NCBI GenBank assembly: GCA_018269055.1
Contig: JAFDVI010000033.1
Location: 1-64,000, forward strand
DNA length: 64,000 bases
From: Acidobacteriota bacterium
GTDB lineage: Bacteria; Acidobacteriota; Blastocatellia; RBC074
Reading direction: 5' to 3'
Position numbers and translations under genes: made by a program. Positions 18,070 to 29,699 of this stretch are shown here, piece after piece. The first letter of the stretch is position 1. Each line of letters begins with the position of its first letter. The notes under the pieces were generated by a model. That model saw only the letters and a list, made by a program, of their open reading frames with translations. It made no database searches and was not told the origin of the DNA.

Positions 18070-19323
18070 CTAACTGAATGCGACGGTGTAAAGCCGCTGG
18101 TGCCTCTCCCACAGATGCGCGGGCGTCAGATGTTCGGCATAACATCGCCGCGAGCGTTCGGACATTGCAGCCAATTCCGCCGGGGGCATCGTGAACATGG
18201 TTTCCAAACCCGCGGCGATCATTTCCGGGGTTAAATCGAACAGTATCACACAGCCAGCGCCCAAATCGCGGAAAGTTTTGTTGCCTCCCGTCGCGTGCAA
18301 CAACAAGGGCTTGGCGGCTTCCAGCGCCTCAATTGTTGACAGATCAAACAGACTGAACCGGTTGACGTTGATAACGAAATCCACCGCTTGCAGCAATGAC
18401 GAAACGTCCGCGACTCGCCCCAGCGCACGCAGTCGCGGATGACGCGGCAACTTTTCCGGATTCGGCCCGGCCAGCACAATTTGCCCGGGCATTTCGGTTT
18501 GATCCGGCAACATCGGCAGCGCAGCCAACAAGGCGTCCAATCCTCGGTAGGGTTGATCGTTGCCCAGATACAACCCCAGCGGAACTTCGACGGGCAATTT
18601 CCATTCGACGCGCAACTCCGCTTTGCTCAGGCCTGTTTTCTGCGATCGAGTTCCGGCTCCTCCTGTCATCAGATAAGTCACATCGCCAAGGCATTGGCCA
18701 AAGCGCGGGTCAATCCGCAGAAACTCTTCGCCCGCTTCCGGGCAGGGCAAAATCAACCGATCCACATTTCGCCAGATGGTCAATTCGCGCTTGCTCCAAT
18801 GCTGCACATCGGGAAAGCTATACACTTCGCGCCAATCGCGTTCCGGCACGCCCCAGCACCAGGCAATATACAAGGCCACGGGAAACGGCGCGTGAATCAT
18901 CAGCCATACCTTTTGCTCCGCAAGCCGATGTTCCAGCAAATGCTCGGCGACAAAAGGATCATGCGCAAACAGCACTTGCGCGTCCGGCGAAGCCAATGCC
19001 GTATGGATGGTTTCTGCCGACGATTCCACCGACTGTTCAATGACCCGTTGAAACATGCGATCCAGCAATCCGTGCGTCGTTTGCAACTCGGCTTCTGTAG
19101 GCCGATAAAACGTTGGAGCGCCCAGAACCGACCGTTTGATTCGTCCAGCCTGTTTGCGCAACTTTTCCATCAACCCAGCCTCGTGCTTTGGTTGTGACAC
19201 GGCTCGCGACGGAAAAATGACTTCGTGATCGCTGGGTTCAATGTGCGCCGAAGCCAGTTGATCCAAATATCCTGCCGGGCCGCCTAATCTCGCCAACGGT
19301 GGGCCAATCTGAATGACTTTCAT
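18070..19323 (-). CDS. GT4-like glycosyltransferase
   Basis: A 417-aa predicted GT-B enzyme starting MKVIQIGPPLARLGGPAGYLDQL. PLGLYLGNDQPYRGLDALLAALP opens the second domain. FDLSTIEALEAAKPLLLHATGGN stands at the nucleotide-binding position but lacks the first Glu of E-x7-E. The frame continues upstream inside the TylF gene, but the ATG at 19323 overlaps that gene's stop as ATGA and is the likely start. Confidence 0.86.
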   Translation of the reverse strand: MKVIQIGPPLARLGGPAGYLDQLASAHIEPSDHEVIFPSRAVSQPKHEAGLMEKLRKQAGRIKRSVLGAPTFYRPTEAELQTTHGLLDRMFQRVIEQSVESSAETIHTALASPDAQVLFAHDPFVAEHLLEHRLAEQKVWLMIHAPFPVALYIAWCWGVPERDWREVYSFPDVQHWSKRELTIWRNVDRLILPCPEAGEEFLRIDPRFGQCLGDVTYLMTGGAGTRSQKTGLSKAELRVEWKLPVEVPLGLYLGNDQPYRGLDALLAALPMLPDQTEMPGQIVLAGPNPEKLPRHPRLRALGRVADVSSLLQAVDFVINVNRFSLFDLSTIEALEAAKPLLLHATGGNKTFRDLGAGCVILFDLTPEMIAAGLETMFTMPPAELAAMSERSRRCYAEHLTPAHLWERHQRLYTVAFS

Positions 19324-20048
19324 TTGCGATACAGAATGAAGGAATTGCAGAACACCCCGTAACTTTTGTACGGTTGAGCGCCCCATTCGGAATGGTCGGA
19401 AAGAAATTCGTGGAAAGCGCGGGCTTCGCCTTTGTTCGGATGGCCTTTGTAATGAAACCAATCGTCGAACAGGATCAAACAACCATCCTGCAAAATCGGC
19501 GCGACGCCCGCGAGCGTCAGCTTGGTAGATTCATACAGGTCGCAATCAATGTGGAGCAACGCGACTTTGTCGTATTTGGCGGGGATCGAGGCGGGAATGG
19601 TTTGGTCGTACCAACCGGCTTCGATTTGAGGGGCGGGCAGTTCGCATGCAGCGAATAAATCAATAACCACTTGTGGAATCACGGGCGCTCCCAAGGGTAA
19701 AAGCGGATGCCAGCCATGATTGGTGGCGCAATCACCTTGTTGCCAACGTGCGTGCTGTTCGGTGTCGGGCGGCAATCCGCGAAACGAATCGAACCCAACG
19801 AAACGACGTGTCATTCCTTTGTTATCGAAACTATGCCCTTTGGCCAGAATCGCCAGACTGATGCCGGTGAAAACGCCAAATTCCAACACGTCGCCGGGAA
19901 TCGCTTCGTAATTGACATACTCAATCGCAGACATAAACGCATCCGAGCGGCGATCTCTGCGGATCAGTTGCGTCATCACACTCAGTTCCGGCCGTCCCAG
20001 AATTAATTGGCGCGACTGGCTAAGTGTTTTTCTCAAGTACTTTCGCAT
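19320..20048 (-). CDS. TylF/MycF-family O-methyltransferase
   Basis: A 242-aa member of the macrocin O-methyltransferase (TylF) family, metal-dependent enzymes acting on sugar hydroxyls. DVLEFGVFTGISLAILAK holds the SAM site, VGFDSFRGLPPD is typical, and the metal-binding acidic residues lie in HIDCDLYEST (166-175) and LILFDDWFHY (192-200). I chose the ATG at 20048, five bases after the Wzt stop. Together with the FkbM and class I methyltransferases it suggests a methylated, possibly end-capped, glycan. Confidence 0.92.
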   Translation of the reverse strand: MRKYLRKTLSQSRQLILGRPELSVMTQLIRRDRRSDAFMSAIEYVNYEAIPGDVLEFGVFTGISLAILAKGHSFDNKGMTRRFVGFDSFRGLPPDTEQHARWQQGDCATNHGWHPLLPLGAPVIPQVVIDLFAACELPAPQIEAGWYDQTIPASIPAKYDKVALLHIDCDLYESTKLTLAGVAPILQDGCLILFDDWFHYKGHPNKGEARAFHEFLSDHSEWGAQPYKSYGVFCNSFILYRK

Positions 20049-20053
20049 GCTTT

Positions 20054-21328
<1,275 letters not shown>

Positions 21329-21343
21329 CTTCAATATTGTGGG

Positions 21344-21374
21344 TCAATCCTGCAGGCGGGACGCCCGCGCTCCC
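21344..21374. repeat. Short GC-rich hairpin between wzm and wzt
   Basis: The 50-base gap holds TCCTGCAGGCGGGACGCCCGC, which can fold as GGCGGG-ac-GCCCGC-like hairpin on either strand. It resembles another intergenic repeat type but occurs once in this window, so its repeat nature cannot be shown here. It may tune the relative expression of permease and ATPase. Confidence 0.45.
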
Positions 21375-21378
21375 AGAA

Positions 21379-22242
21379 TCAAACAATGTCCGCGAAATTG
21401 CGCTCCATCCGTTTGAAATAATACGCGCCGCTGATCAGCACCAGAATCGAAGCCACGGTCGAAACCGCCACCATTAAACCAGGCTTGTTACCCGAACCGA
21501 GCAGCGCCCAGCGGAAGCCTTCGATCACGCCGACCATCGGGTTCAATCCATACAGCGTACGCCATGGTTCGCTGAGCATCGTGCTGGGATAAGCAATCGG
21601 CGTGGCCAACATCCAGAATTGCGTAATAAAGGGGACCACATACCGCACGTCGCGAAATTCGACGTTCAATGCCGACAGCCACAACCCAACTCCCAGCGCA
21701 GTTACCAACGCCAGCAACAGGAAAAACGGCAACCAGATGATGTTCAGCGTGGGCGTTTTGCCGTAATAGATCATCATCAACAACAACATCGCGAATGACA
21801 GCGCGAAATCTACGAAACCGGAAATCACAGTCGAAATGGGAATCACCAACCGTGGAAAATAGACTTTGGTCAACAGATTCGAACTGCCGACCAAACTGTT
21901 CGAAGATTGGCTCAATCCATTGGCGAAAAACGTCCAGGGAACCAGTGCGGCAAAGGAAAAGATGGGATACGGAATTCCGTCAGAAGGAATTTTGGCCAAC
22001 CGGCCAAAAAAGACGCTGAACACCAGCATCGTGAACAGCGGCTGGATAATCGCCCAGGCTGCACCGAGTGCGGTTTGTTTGTAACGGACTTTGATGTCGC
22101 GCCAAGTCAGGAAATACAATAATTCCCGGTAAACCCACAACTCGCCGAGTTTCAGTGAAACCCATCCTCGCCCCGGTTCGATCACCAGATAAGGCTGGTC
22201 AGCGGAATGCAGATAGCTTTCCGCCATTTCATTTTTCTGCAT
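21379..22242 (-). CDS. wzm: ABC-2 type polysaccharide export permease (Wzm)
   Basis: A 287-aa inner-membrane permease with six hydrophobic helices. The N-terminal amphipathic stretch LWVYRELLYFLTWRDIKVRYKQT is the typical start of ABC2_membrane polysaccharide exporters, and TALGAAWAIIQPLFTMLVFSVFFGRL begins the first helix. LNVEFRDVRYVVPFITQFWMLATPIAYP is also conserved in the family. ATG at 22242 preferred to TTG at 22254; no strong ribosome site. First gene of the long minus-strand glycan run, just after a promoter-like sequence. Confidence 0.94.
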   Translation of the reverse strand: MQKNEMAESYLHSADQPYLVIEPGRGWVSLKLGELWVYRELLYFLTWRDIKVRYKQTALGAAWAIIQPLFTMLVFSVFFGRLAKIPSDGIPYPIFSFAALVPWTFFANGLSQSSNSLVGSSNLLTKVYFPRLVIPISTVISGFVDFALSFAMLLLMMIYYGKTPTLNIIWLPFFLLLALVTALGVGLWLSALNVEFRDVRYVVPFITQFWMLATPIAYPSTMLSEPWRTLYGLNPMVGVIEGFRWALLGSGNKPGLMVAVSTVASILVLISGAYYFKRMERNFADIV

Positions 22243-22278
22243 GGTTGGCACCAACTTTTTACGGAAGTTTCAGGCGAG

Positions 22279-22308
22279 ATAATCGTGGCAGGAAACCAAA
22301 ACCGTCAA
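22279..22308 (-). promoter_or_regulatory. Candidate sigma70-type promoter for the polysaccharide run
   Basis: On the minus strand TTGACG (22303-22308) and GATTAT (22279-22284) are separated by 18 bases and lie 37 bases before the Wzm start codon. Match to consensus is good for -35 and moderate for -10. The promoters of this phylum are poorly known to me, so this is a suggestion. Confidence 0.4.
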
Positions 22309-22341
22309 CAACTCGCAGTTTGATATAGTCCGGCTACACAA

Positions 22342-22355
22342 ATCCCAATTGGGAT
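22342..22355. promoter_or_regulatory. Perfect 14-base palindrome, possible operator
   Basis: ATCCCAATTGGGAT is a perfect dyad in AT-rich sequence about 34 bases upstream of the candidate -35 of the Wzm promoter. The position suits an activator site. No regulator gene is adjacent. Confidence 0.4.
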
Positions 22356-22359
22356 ATAA

Positions 22360-22850
22360 GAAAAAATTTCAATAGAACGTAATTGGGGCGGGGACGAGAC
22401 GTGGGGTCGAACAGCGGCTGGAATTTATTGGTGAACCTATCCTTGTCCAGTGCGAAATCATCGCACCGGTTTCAAGAAGCGTTTATACCGAATGCCGCTT
22501 TCATTTTGGCAGAAAACGAGGACGTGAATTCTGCGCGTAAGACCTGTCAAAAAACCAACAAGGATTGCGGTCGGTGGTCGAATATGAAGTTCGCAGAGAG
22601 TTTTCCTAAGAACACAGATTGAATCGGTGAAAAGACACACCAATTCCCTCCAAAGTACCGTCAAAGGAAACCTCAATGCTTGAGGCGGCACTGTTTATAC
22701 CAAAGAACCGCCAATCCTTAAAATGCTTTTTTGTACAAACGAACCCTGGCCTTGCCCAAGACGATCAATGACGAACCAAAATCAGTGGGCAAAAAATCGG
22801 TATTTTCACGCTTTTACCCATTGATTTCTTTGGCTTAGAGATTTGATTCT
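22360..22850. other. Gene-poor interval between the glycan locus and the lamin-tail gene
   Basis: I see no credible gene: open frames are short, without ribosome sites or recognisable protein features. An imperfect hairpin (22782-22794 with 22812-22824, arms TCAGTGGGCAAAA and TTTTACCCATTGA) lies 27 bases after the stop of the minus-strand gene that ends at 22851 and may end its transcript. The remainder is unassigned; remnants of a dead gene are possible. Confidence 0.5.
22782..22824 (-). terminator. Possible terminator of the lamin-tail-domain gene
   Basis: Inverted arms of 13 bases with one mismatch and one wobble pair enclose 17 bases. Several T residues lie in the arms but there is no long U-run after the stem, so it is a weak intrinsic terminator candidate. 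Confidence 0.4.
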
Positions 22851-25736
22851 TCAACAATTTGGCGGAAAGATCGGGACAACAAAACTGGACGCGGTGGAAA
22901 GCGTCAAATGATGCAGATTGTGTCCTTGATTGAAGGCCGAACTGGTTGCCGTTGTGTTTGCATTGAAATTGATCGCCGCACCAAGAATTCCGCCATCGTC
23001 ATCGCGCCAAAATTTCATCCACCCGGTTCTTCCCGCCGGAATCACATTCGTAAATCGAGGAACTGTACGCGGAAAATCGGAATTCGACAGAATCGCGCGG
23101 AATTGTCGTCGTGTCGTGCTGCGTTCAAAGCTGTACGAATGCTCTTCATCGTCAAACAAAATCCCGAACAATTGACCTATCGTGCTGACACCGGTTCCCA
23201 AATTGCCGCCAATGCGATCTATTACCAGCAACGTCGAATTTCCATCCACCGTACTCGGAATGCCGTCAATGGCCAACACTCTTGGCGCGGCGTTGTAGCT
23301 GATTCCGTCAAAGCGAATTTCCGAAGTCACGGAATTTCCATCGCAAACAGGCGGAGCGCCGGTCAATGCGGCAAAGGCCACAGCCGCCAAATTCGCCGCA
23401 TGCCCGGAACTGAGTTTGACGAATTCGTCTCCGATCAGGAAATTGAAATTGATGGGGCAGCCCGTTCGTTCATCAACGGCAATGGCAATCAAATATCCGG
23501 TAATATCCGGATCAAAATCCGACGCCAGAAAACTGGTCGTTTGATTCGGCGTTAAACACACGTATGCATCGGCAACTGCCGCCGCGTCATCCTGAACGAA
23601 AAACAGATGCACGGCCACGGAACGCGACGGCTCGCTGTTCGTCAAATTGAACCGCGTGTTTTCGCGTGTCGCATTTGTCCCAATCGAACTGTAAAACGGA
23701 AAGACCAGCACCGAACCGGCTTTTTGATCGCTTGCCTCCAAAATGGCAGGAAACGGATTTCCCGGCCCAACCGCCGGGCAATTCACCGTCAAACAAGCCT
23801 GCACATTCAACACTGCATTGTTGATGCCATCGTTATCAGAATCGAAATTCACGGCTGAATTGACACAAAGCTGATTGCCTTGCGGCGTACCGTCCTTGAT
23901 TTGCGCATTGAATTTGATGGTCACGGTTTCACTGATATTGATAGCCCCATTCCAATCAATTTGCGAACCGTTGATTGTACAGTTGCCCGCTGATGCCGTG
24001 CAGGAATTGGAAACGGCCAGCAAATTCGCCGGAAGTTGCGCGATAAATTCCGATCCCGGATTGTCGGTTTGCGTGCGATTGCCGATGTTTTTCAAACTGA
24101 CTTCGATTTGGACGATGTTTCCTGCTCCGGAGCAGGTTGCCGGATCAGTCAATTTCAGCGTGACACTGGCTTGCGTGAAGTTTGCGCCTCCACTGCAATC
24201 GTGAAGCGGCGAAGCGGTGTTGCGGGGCGTGGGCGCGCCGGTTTGAAAGTTCAATGCGTTCTGGTTTGTGTCGCCGCAACCTTCGCCAACGCGCAAAATC
24301 GAAGTCGTTCCGCTCGGAGCCGGAGCCATGCCCGAACCTTCAAAGCAGTTCGCGGTGTTGCCGAAGCCTACAAAATCAATAGTGTTTGGCCCCAACGGGC
24401 AAGCGCCGCTGAGCAGGTTGGTGTTATTCACCAACGCGACTTTGCCCGATGTGGCAGCCATCGTGATGGTTCCGGTCACATCGGGCGCGGGCAACGGCGC
24501 GCCGTTCATTCCGCCGGAAGCCTGCCCGATCAAAAAGTATCGTCCCGGCGCAATCATCCCGGTCAGATCGGTTTTCTGCCAGGTTGAACCGCTGGCCGAA
24601 CCATATTGCACAGACCAACCATTCAAGTTGACAGGCGCGCCGCTGCGGTTAAACAGCTCAATAAAATCGTTTGTAAACGGCGCGTTGCTGTTTCCGCCTC
24701 CGCCGTAAACTTGGCTGATCACAACATTGCCGGGCGGCGCGGGAGCCTGTACGGTTAGATTTATTGTCAAACTGCTGCTGCGCGATTGCGCGTCGGCAAT
24801 CACGACCGGAATCATCTTTGCCCCAGGTGAAGTCATGGGTTCAACCAGCGGCTGGAAGGAAAAGACATTGTCGTTCGGCGTCACATCTCCGTTTTGCCCG
24901 TCGTCAGTAAATGCTTGGGAAATGGCTCCGCCAATGGAACTGAGGTTGGCGGTGACGGTGATGCCCGTGCTTGCCGGGTTCGTTCCCGGCGTGACCGCGA
25001 CGGTCAACAAAACCGCGTTGCCCAGCGTAACCGGATTCGGATTTGCCGCGCCGATGCCCGTGGGATTGGTTGGCGCTCCGCAAACAATTGCCGGTGTGGC
25101 GGAGTTGCGCGGATTCGGCGCGGCAACCGCAAAGTCCGAAGCGTTGTTATCGGTTTCGGTGCAACCATTCGATGCGCGAATCGCCGCTGTGGTCGCGCTC
25201 AAATTCGCCGTCGGCCCCGAACCTTCAAAACAGTTTGCTGTCGTGCCATATCCCAAAAGGTCCACGACCGTTGCTCCCGCGGGGCAACTGGTTCCGCTGG
25301 CAATCAAGGTGTTTGTGTTGGTCAGCACGACCTTTCCGGCGGCGGCAGCCATCGCAATCGCTCCGGTAATGTCCGGACTGGGGAGCGGCGAACCGTTTGC
25401 GCCGCCCGCTTCCTGGATCAACAGATATTTCCCCGGCGCAAGCATTCCGCTCAAATCGGTTTTCGACCACGTCGTACCGGTTGCCGCAGCGTATTGCACT
25501 GCCCAACCGGTCAAATCCACGGTTGCGTTTCCGCGATTGAAGAGTTCGATGAAGTCATTTTGAAATGTTGCGCCGCTGTTGCCGCCTGCGCCATACACCT
25601 GACTGATGACGACATCGGGCGAAACCATCGTGCGCGACGGCGAAGAAAAAACGACATAACCGCAACAGAAAATCAGCAAACCAACGAAGACACGTAGACG
25701 AACGGCTGGATGGAAAATCGTCGTAAGCATGGTCAT
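22851..25736 (-). CDS. Secreted lamin-tail-domain protein with the shared 300-aa C-terminal module
   Basis: A 961-aa exported protein of unknown function. After a signal anchor (residues about 8-36) come two lamin-tail-domain copies (each with VVISQVYG-GGNS, NDFIELFNR and LTGWAVQY or LNGWSVQY, near 40-165 and 350-480). A beta-sandwich of the repeat-rich kind lies between and after them (TVTANLSSIGGAISQAF; VEVSLKNIGN-like ISLKNIGNRTQ). From about residue 657 begins a module shared with the proteins at 41167 and 54848: [56 protein letters not shown] and a final P-x-C. GGAGG five bases before the ATG at 25736 fixes the start; the frame is open for 27 more codons upstream. Single gene, not part of an operon. 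Confidence 0.85.
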   Translation of the reverse strand: MTMLTTIFHPAVRLRVFVGLLIFCCGYVVFSSPSRTMVSPDVVISQVYGAGGNSGATFQNDFIELFNRGNATVDLTGWAVQYAAATGTTWSKTDLSGMLAPGKYLLIQEAGGANGSPLPSPDITGAIAMAAAAGKVVLTNTNTLIASGTSCPAGATVVDLLGYGTTANCFEGSGPTANLSATTAAIRASNGCTETDNNASDFAVAAPNPRNSATPAIVCGAPTNPTGIGAANPNPVTLGNAVLLTVAVTPGTNPASTGITVTANLSSIGGAISQAFTDDGQNGDVTPNDNVFSFQPLVEPMTSPGAKMIPVVIADAQSRSSSLTINLTVQAPAPPGNVVISQVYGGGGNSNAPFTNDFIELFNRSGAPVNLNGWSVQYGSASGSTWQKTDLTGMIAPGRYFLIGQASGGMNGAPLPAPDVTGTITMAATSGKVALVNNTNLLSGACPLGPNTIDFVGFGNTANCFEGSGMAPAPSGTTSILRVGEGCGDTNQNALNFQTGAPTPRNTASPLHDCSGGANFTQASVTLKLTDPATCSGAGNIVQIEVSLKNIGNRTQTDNPGSEFIAQLPANLLAVSNSCTASAGNCTINGSQIDWNGAINISETVTIKFNAQIKDGTPQGNQLCVNSAVNFDSDNDGINNAVLNVQACLTVNCPAVGPGNPFPAILEASDQKAGSVLVFPFYSSIGTNATRENTRFNLTNSEPSRSVAVHLFFVQDDAAAVADAYVCLTPNQTTSFLASDFDPDITGYLIAIAVDERTGCPINFNFLIGDEFVKLSSGHAANLAAVAFAALTGAPPVCDGNSVTSEIRFDGISYNAAPRVLAIDGIPSTVDGNSTLLVIDRIGGNLGTGVSTIGQLFGILFDDEEHSYSFERSTTRRQFRAILSNSDFPRTVPRFTNVIPAGRTGWMKFWRDDDGGILGAAINFNANTTATSSAFNQGHNLHHLTLSTASSFVVPIFPPNC

Positions 25737-25981
25737 TGAAACCTCCAAGCTGAGTTCGGAAAGCAAGCTCTTGGGGTGGCGAGGAGAGTTGCTGAAGTTA
25801 TTGCAGGGTTTGTGCAACGCACGGCGGAACGCACCCGGTTACACAGAAGAGCATGGATGTTGCGGCGTCAATAAACACCTTGCGCCACGTCAAATGGGTT
25901 TGGTTGAAGTTCTTATCTGAATTCTGGGGTTGATGCCGGTTGCTGAAACTGATGTCAACGGCGCGGAGTCTAGCGGGCATT

Positions 25982-26045
25982 GGTTTAGAGTTCAAGCTTC
26001 AGCTTGTCGGCACGAAAAAACACGCTGAAGCGTGAACTCTGAACC
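25982..26045. repeat. Palindromic intergenic repeat, third family
   Basis: Arms 25982-26006 and 26021-26045 are inverted copies with three mismatches; the best part is AGAGTTCAAGCTTCAGC against GCTGAAGCGTGAACTCT. It begins directly after the stop of the dipeptidase gene (26047) and can fold on its transcript. It seems to be a separate repeat type. Confidence 0.8.
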
Positions 26046-26046
26046 G

Positions 26047-27207
26047 TTACGGTAAAAAGAATTGCAGCGTACGAATGACGTTTTCGCCCATAATTTTTTT
26101 GATCTCGGTTTCGCTGAACCCTTCCTGCAACAACGCGTCCGTGATTTGAACAACGCCGGTTGTGTCAAACGGCGCGGTGATCGCTCCGTCATAATCCGAA
26201 CCCAGCGCGACGTGATCCACGCCGATCAAATCCACTGTGTAACGAATCGCTTTGGCAATCGCTTTGGCGTCGGTTCCACAACTTGCCGTGTCCCAGAATC
26301 CGATGCCGACCAAACCGCCTGTCAAGGCGATGCGTTTCAATTGTTCATCGCTGAGGTTCCGGTTGTTGTTGCAGGTTCCTTTGACGCCCGTGTGCGAAAC
26401 GATAATCGGTTGGCGAGCACGATCCAGCACATCATCAATGGTTTTTGCCGAAGCGTGCGCCAGGTCAATAAACACGCTGCGATCCTGCATTCGTTCGACC
26501 AGTTTTTTACCCTCGTCGGTCAACCCGGTTTTATTTGCGCCGTGCGCCGAACCGGCCATTTCATTGTCAAAAAAATGCGCCATCCCGATCATCCGAAAAC
26601 CCGCGTCGTACAACCGATCCAGGTTCTTCACGTCGCCTGACAGCGCGTGCGCGCCTTCAATTCCCAAAAACCCTGCGACCACGTCAGGTTCAGACTTTCG
26701 ACGCTGCAAAAAATTGGTCACGTCGTTTTTAGATTTCAGCATGACCAGCTTGCCGTTCGATCTTGCCGCAGCGTCTTGCAATCGCCAGGCTTGATACAGC
26801 GCCCGCTCGGTCAAATTCGTCCACGTCGAAACCGGCCACAACTCCGCGAATGCCAACAACGTGATGTTGTCGGTGTCGCCGGTATTCGATTCGATGTTCA
26901 TGTTGCGCGGCGTTTTGGTGACGACGGTAAAGGCTTGAACGGCGACATTTCCTTCCTGCAATCGAGGCAAATCCACGTGCCCCCAGCTTCCCTTTTCCAC
27001 CAGATCGCGATTCCACATCAAGGTGTCGGCGTGCAAATCGGCAACCAAAAGCTTTTTGTGCAATTCCCTGGCCGCTTCCGAAGCCTGATAGGGAGGCGGA
27101 TTGATCGTCTGATTCATGCTTTTGCCAACATACGTGGGTACAAAGCCGAAAAAGACAATGGCCGCCAACACCAGCACAATTGCCAGTCCGAGCAGAAATT
27201 TTTTCAT
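26047..27207 (-). CDS. Membrane dipeptidase (peptidase family M19)
   Basis: A 386-aa metallopeptidase of the renal-dipeptidase family; it hydrolyses dipeptides, including D-amino-acid forms. An uncleaved or lipid-free N-terminal helix (FLLGLAIVLVLAAIVFFGF) suggests periplasmic location on a membrane anchor. Zinc ligands are seen in VADLHADTLM (H59, D61), GFLGIEGAHAL (Glu), IIVSHTGVKG (His), and GSDYDGA (Asp). Start at ATG 27207 with GGAGG 11 bases upstream; upstream codons in frame are not protein-like. Divergent from the isomerase gene. Confidence 0.94.
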   Translation of the reverse strand: MKKFLLGLAIVLVLAAIVFFGFVPTYVGKSMNQTINPPPYQASEAARELHKKLLVADLHADTLMWNRDLVEKGSWGHVDLPRLQEGNVAVQAFTVVTKTPRNMNIESNTGDTDNITLLAFAELWPVSTWTNLTERALYQAWRLQDAAARSNGKLVMLKSKNDVTNFLQRRKSEPDVVAGFLGIEGAHALSGDVKNLDRLYDAGFRMIGMAHFFDNEMAGSAHGANKTGLTDEGKKLVERMQDRSVFIDLAHASAKTIDDVLDRARQPIIVSHTGVKGTCNNNRNLSDEQLKRIALTGGLVGIGFWDTASCGTDAKAIAKAIRYTVDLIGVDHVALGSDYDGAITAPFDTTGVVQITDALLQEGFSETEIKKIMGENVIRTLQFFLP

Positions 27208-27479
27208 GGGTAATGACGCCTCCGAATGATGAGAAGTGTATGTGCAACATAGCATCAAACCTGATTGCCGCCAATCTTTTGCACTTGGTCAAACCAAACC
27301 TTGACAGTGCAAAACGCGTCGGGCAGACTCAATGCTCGATGGCAAATTCATACATCCGCAATGTCATCGGCAATCATTGATCATCGTCACAAACCCAATT
27401 TTTGCGGGCGCAGCCTTGTCGAGCGGATTGAGCCTGACGGCTTGCGCGCCGAATACCACCGAACGAAGGAGAATTTTCC
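27208..27479. promoter_or_regulatory. Divergent intergenic region, probably with two promoters
   Basis: Separates the M19 gene (minus) from the isomerase gene (plus). TTGACA at 27301-27306 on the plus strand is a perfect -35 match, but only a weak -10 (CAGACT, 27324-27329) follows at 17 bases. AAGGAG at about 27468 serves the plus-strand gene. No repeat is found here. Confidence 0.35.
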
Positions 27480-28721
<1,242 letters not shown>

Positions 28722-28730
28722 CCTGGAACT

Positions 28731-28837
28731 TTGGAGTGCTACGCCTTTGGCGTAGCTTTGGTAGTCCTTTCAATCATAGTCCGGTTTGTTCAGCAAAGGA
28801 CTTCCAAAGCGGAGCCGGAGCCGCCGCACTCCAAAGA
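28731..28837. repeat. Palindromic intergenic repeat, fourth family
   Basis: Arms 28731-28772 and 28794-28837 share ends (CTTTGGAGTGC and GCTTTGGnAGTCCTTT) in inverted orientation but differ in the middle. The left arm has TACGCC-ttt-GGCGTA, a small hairpin of its own; the right arm has another GC-rich sequence. Conserved ends with a variable inner stem are what REP-like elements show. Lies between two plus-strand genes. Confidence 0.78.
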
Positions 28838-28863
28838 TTCCGCATTCCATCAAGGACACCACA

Positions 28864-29667
28864 ATGAATAAGCGTAACTTATTTTGGTTGATTGCAATCG
28901 TTTTGATTTTGGCAGGATCGGCCAGCGCGCCGATTTCAAAGGTTTCGGCGCAAAAGAAAATCCGCGTCACCTACATCACGGAATGCAAAGGCTTCAAGCA
29001 CGGGGTGCTGCCCGAATCCGAAAAGATCATGAAAGAACTGGGCGACAAAAACGGATTTGACGTCACCATTTCGCAGGATTCCGCCAGCGTTATGACGCCT
29101 GAAAACCTGAAAAACGTGGACGTGCTGATCTTTTACACCACAGGCGAATTGCCGTGGACGGATGACCAGAAAAAACTTTTCCTGGATTTCATCAAAAACG
29201 GTAAAGGCTTCATCGGCATTCACAGCGCGACGGACACCTTTTACAAGTGGCCGGAATACGGCGAAATGATTGGCGGGTATTTCGACGGGCATCCGTGGAC
29301 GGCCAACACCAAGGTCACGGTTCGCAAGGATGACAAAAACTTCCCGCTGACCAAACAGTTCCCGGATTCGTTTGAATGGATGGAAGAAACCTACCAATAC
29401 AAACAATTCAATGCCGCCAATGTCAAAGTTGTCATGAGCATGGACACGACCAAAACCGACATGACCAAAAAAGGCGCGAAAGGCATTCACGCCGTCGGCG
29501 ATTCGCCCAATATCCAAGCGGATTCCTTCCCGCTGGTGTGGTATCGCAACTACGGCAAAGGCCGCGTGTTTTACAGCGAACCGGGTCACAATTCGGCCAT
29601 CTGGAATGATCCACGGTATCAAAGCATGTTGATTGGCGCAGTGAAATGGGCGGCCAAGAAAAAATAA
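28864..29667 (+). CDS. Exported ThuA-like protein
   Basis: A 267-aa protein with a signal peptide ([19 protein letters not shown]) and a ThuA (trehalose-utilisation-like, glutamine-amidotransferase-like fold) domain. Family-typical segments are [53 protein letters not shown] and the end [17 protein letters not shown]. ThuA-type proteins are thought to act on sugar-derived compounds; the reaction is not well established. Start ATG 28864 with AAGGA eight bases before; upstream in-frame codons come from a repeat. Possibly cotranscribed with the isomerase. Confidence 0.9.
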   Translation: MNKRNLFWLIAIVLILAGSASAPISKVSAQKKIRVTYITECKGFKHGVLPESEKIMKELGDKNGFDVTISQDSASVMTPENLKNVDVLIFYTTGELPWTDDQKKLFLDFIKNGKGFIGIHSATDTFYKWPEYGEMIGGYFDGHPWTANTKVTVRKDDKNFPLTKQFPDSFEWMEETYQYKQFNAANVKVVMSMDTTKTDMTKKGAKGIHAVGDSPNIQADSFPLVWYRNYGKGRVFYSEPGHNSAIWNDPRYQSMLIGAVKWAAKKK

Positions 29668-29699
29668 CTTTCTACCCATTGTTCTTTGAGGAGGTTGAA

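Noticed and set aside
22908-23555. Long antisense frames inside the lamin-tail, DUF11 and glycosyltransferase genes
   Set aside because: They are shadows of GC-rich coding sequence: no homology to known proteins, no start signals, and the opposite strand carries clear domains.
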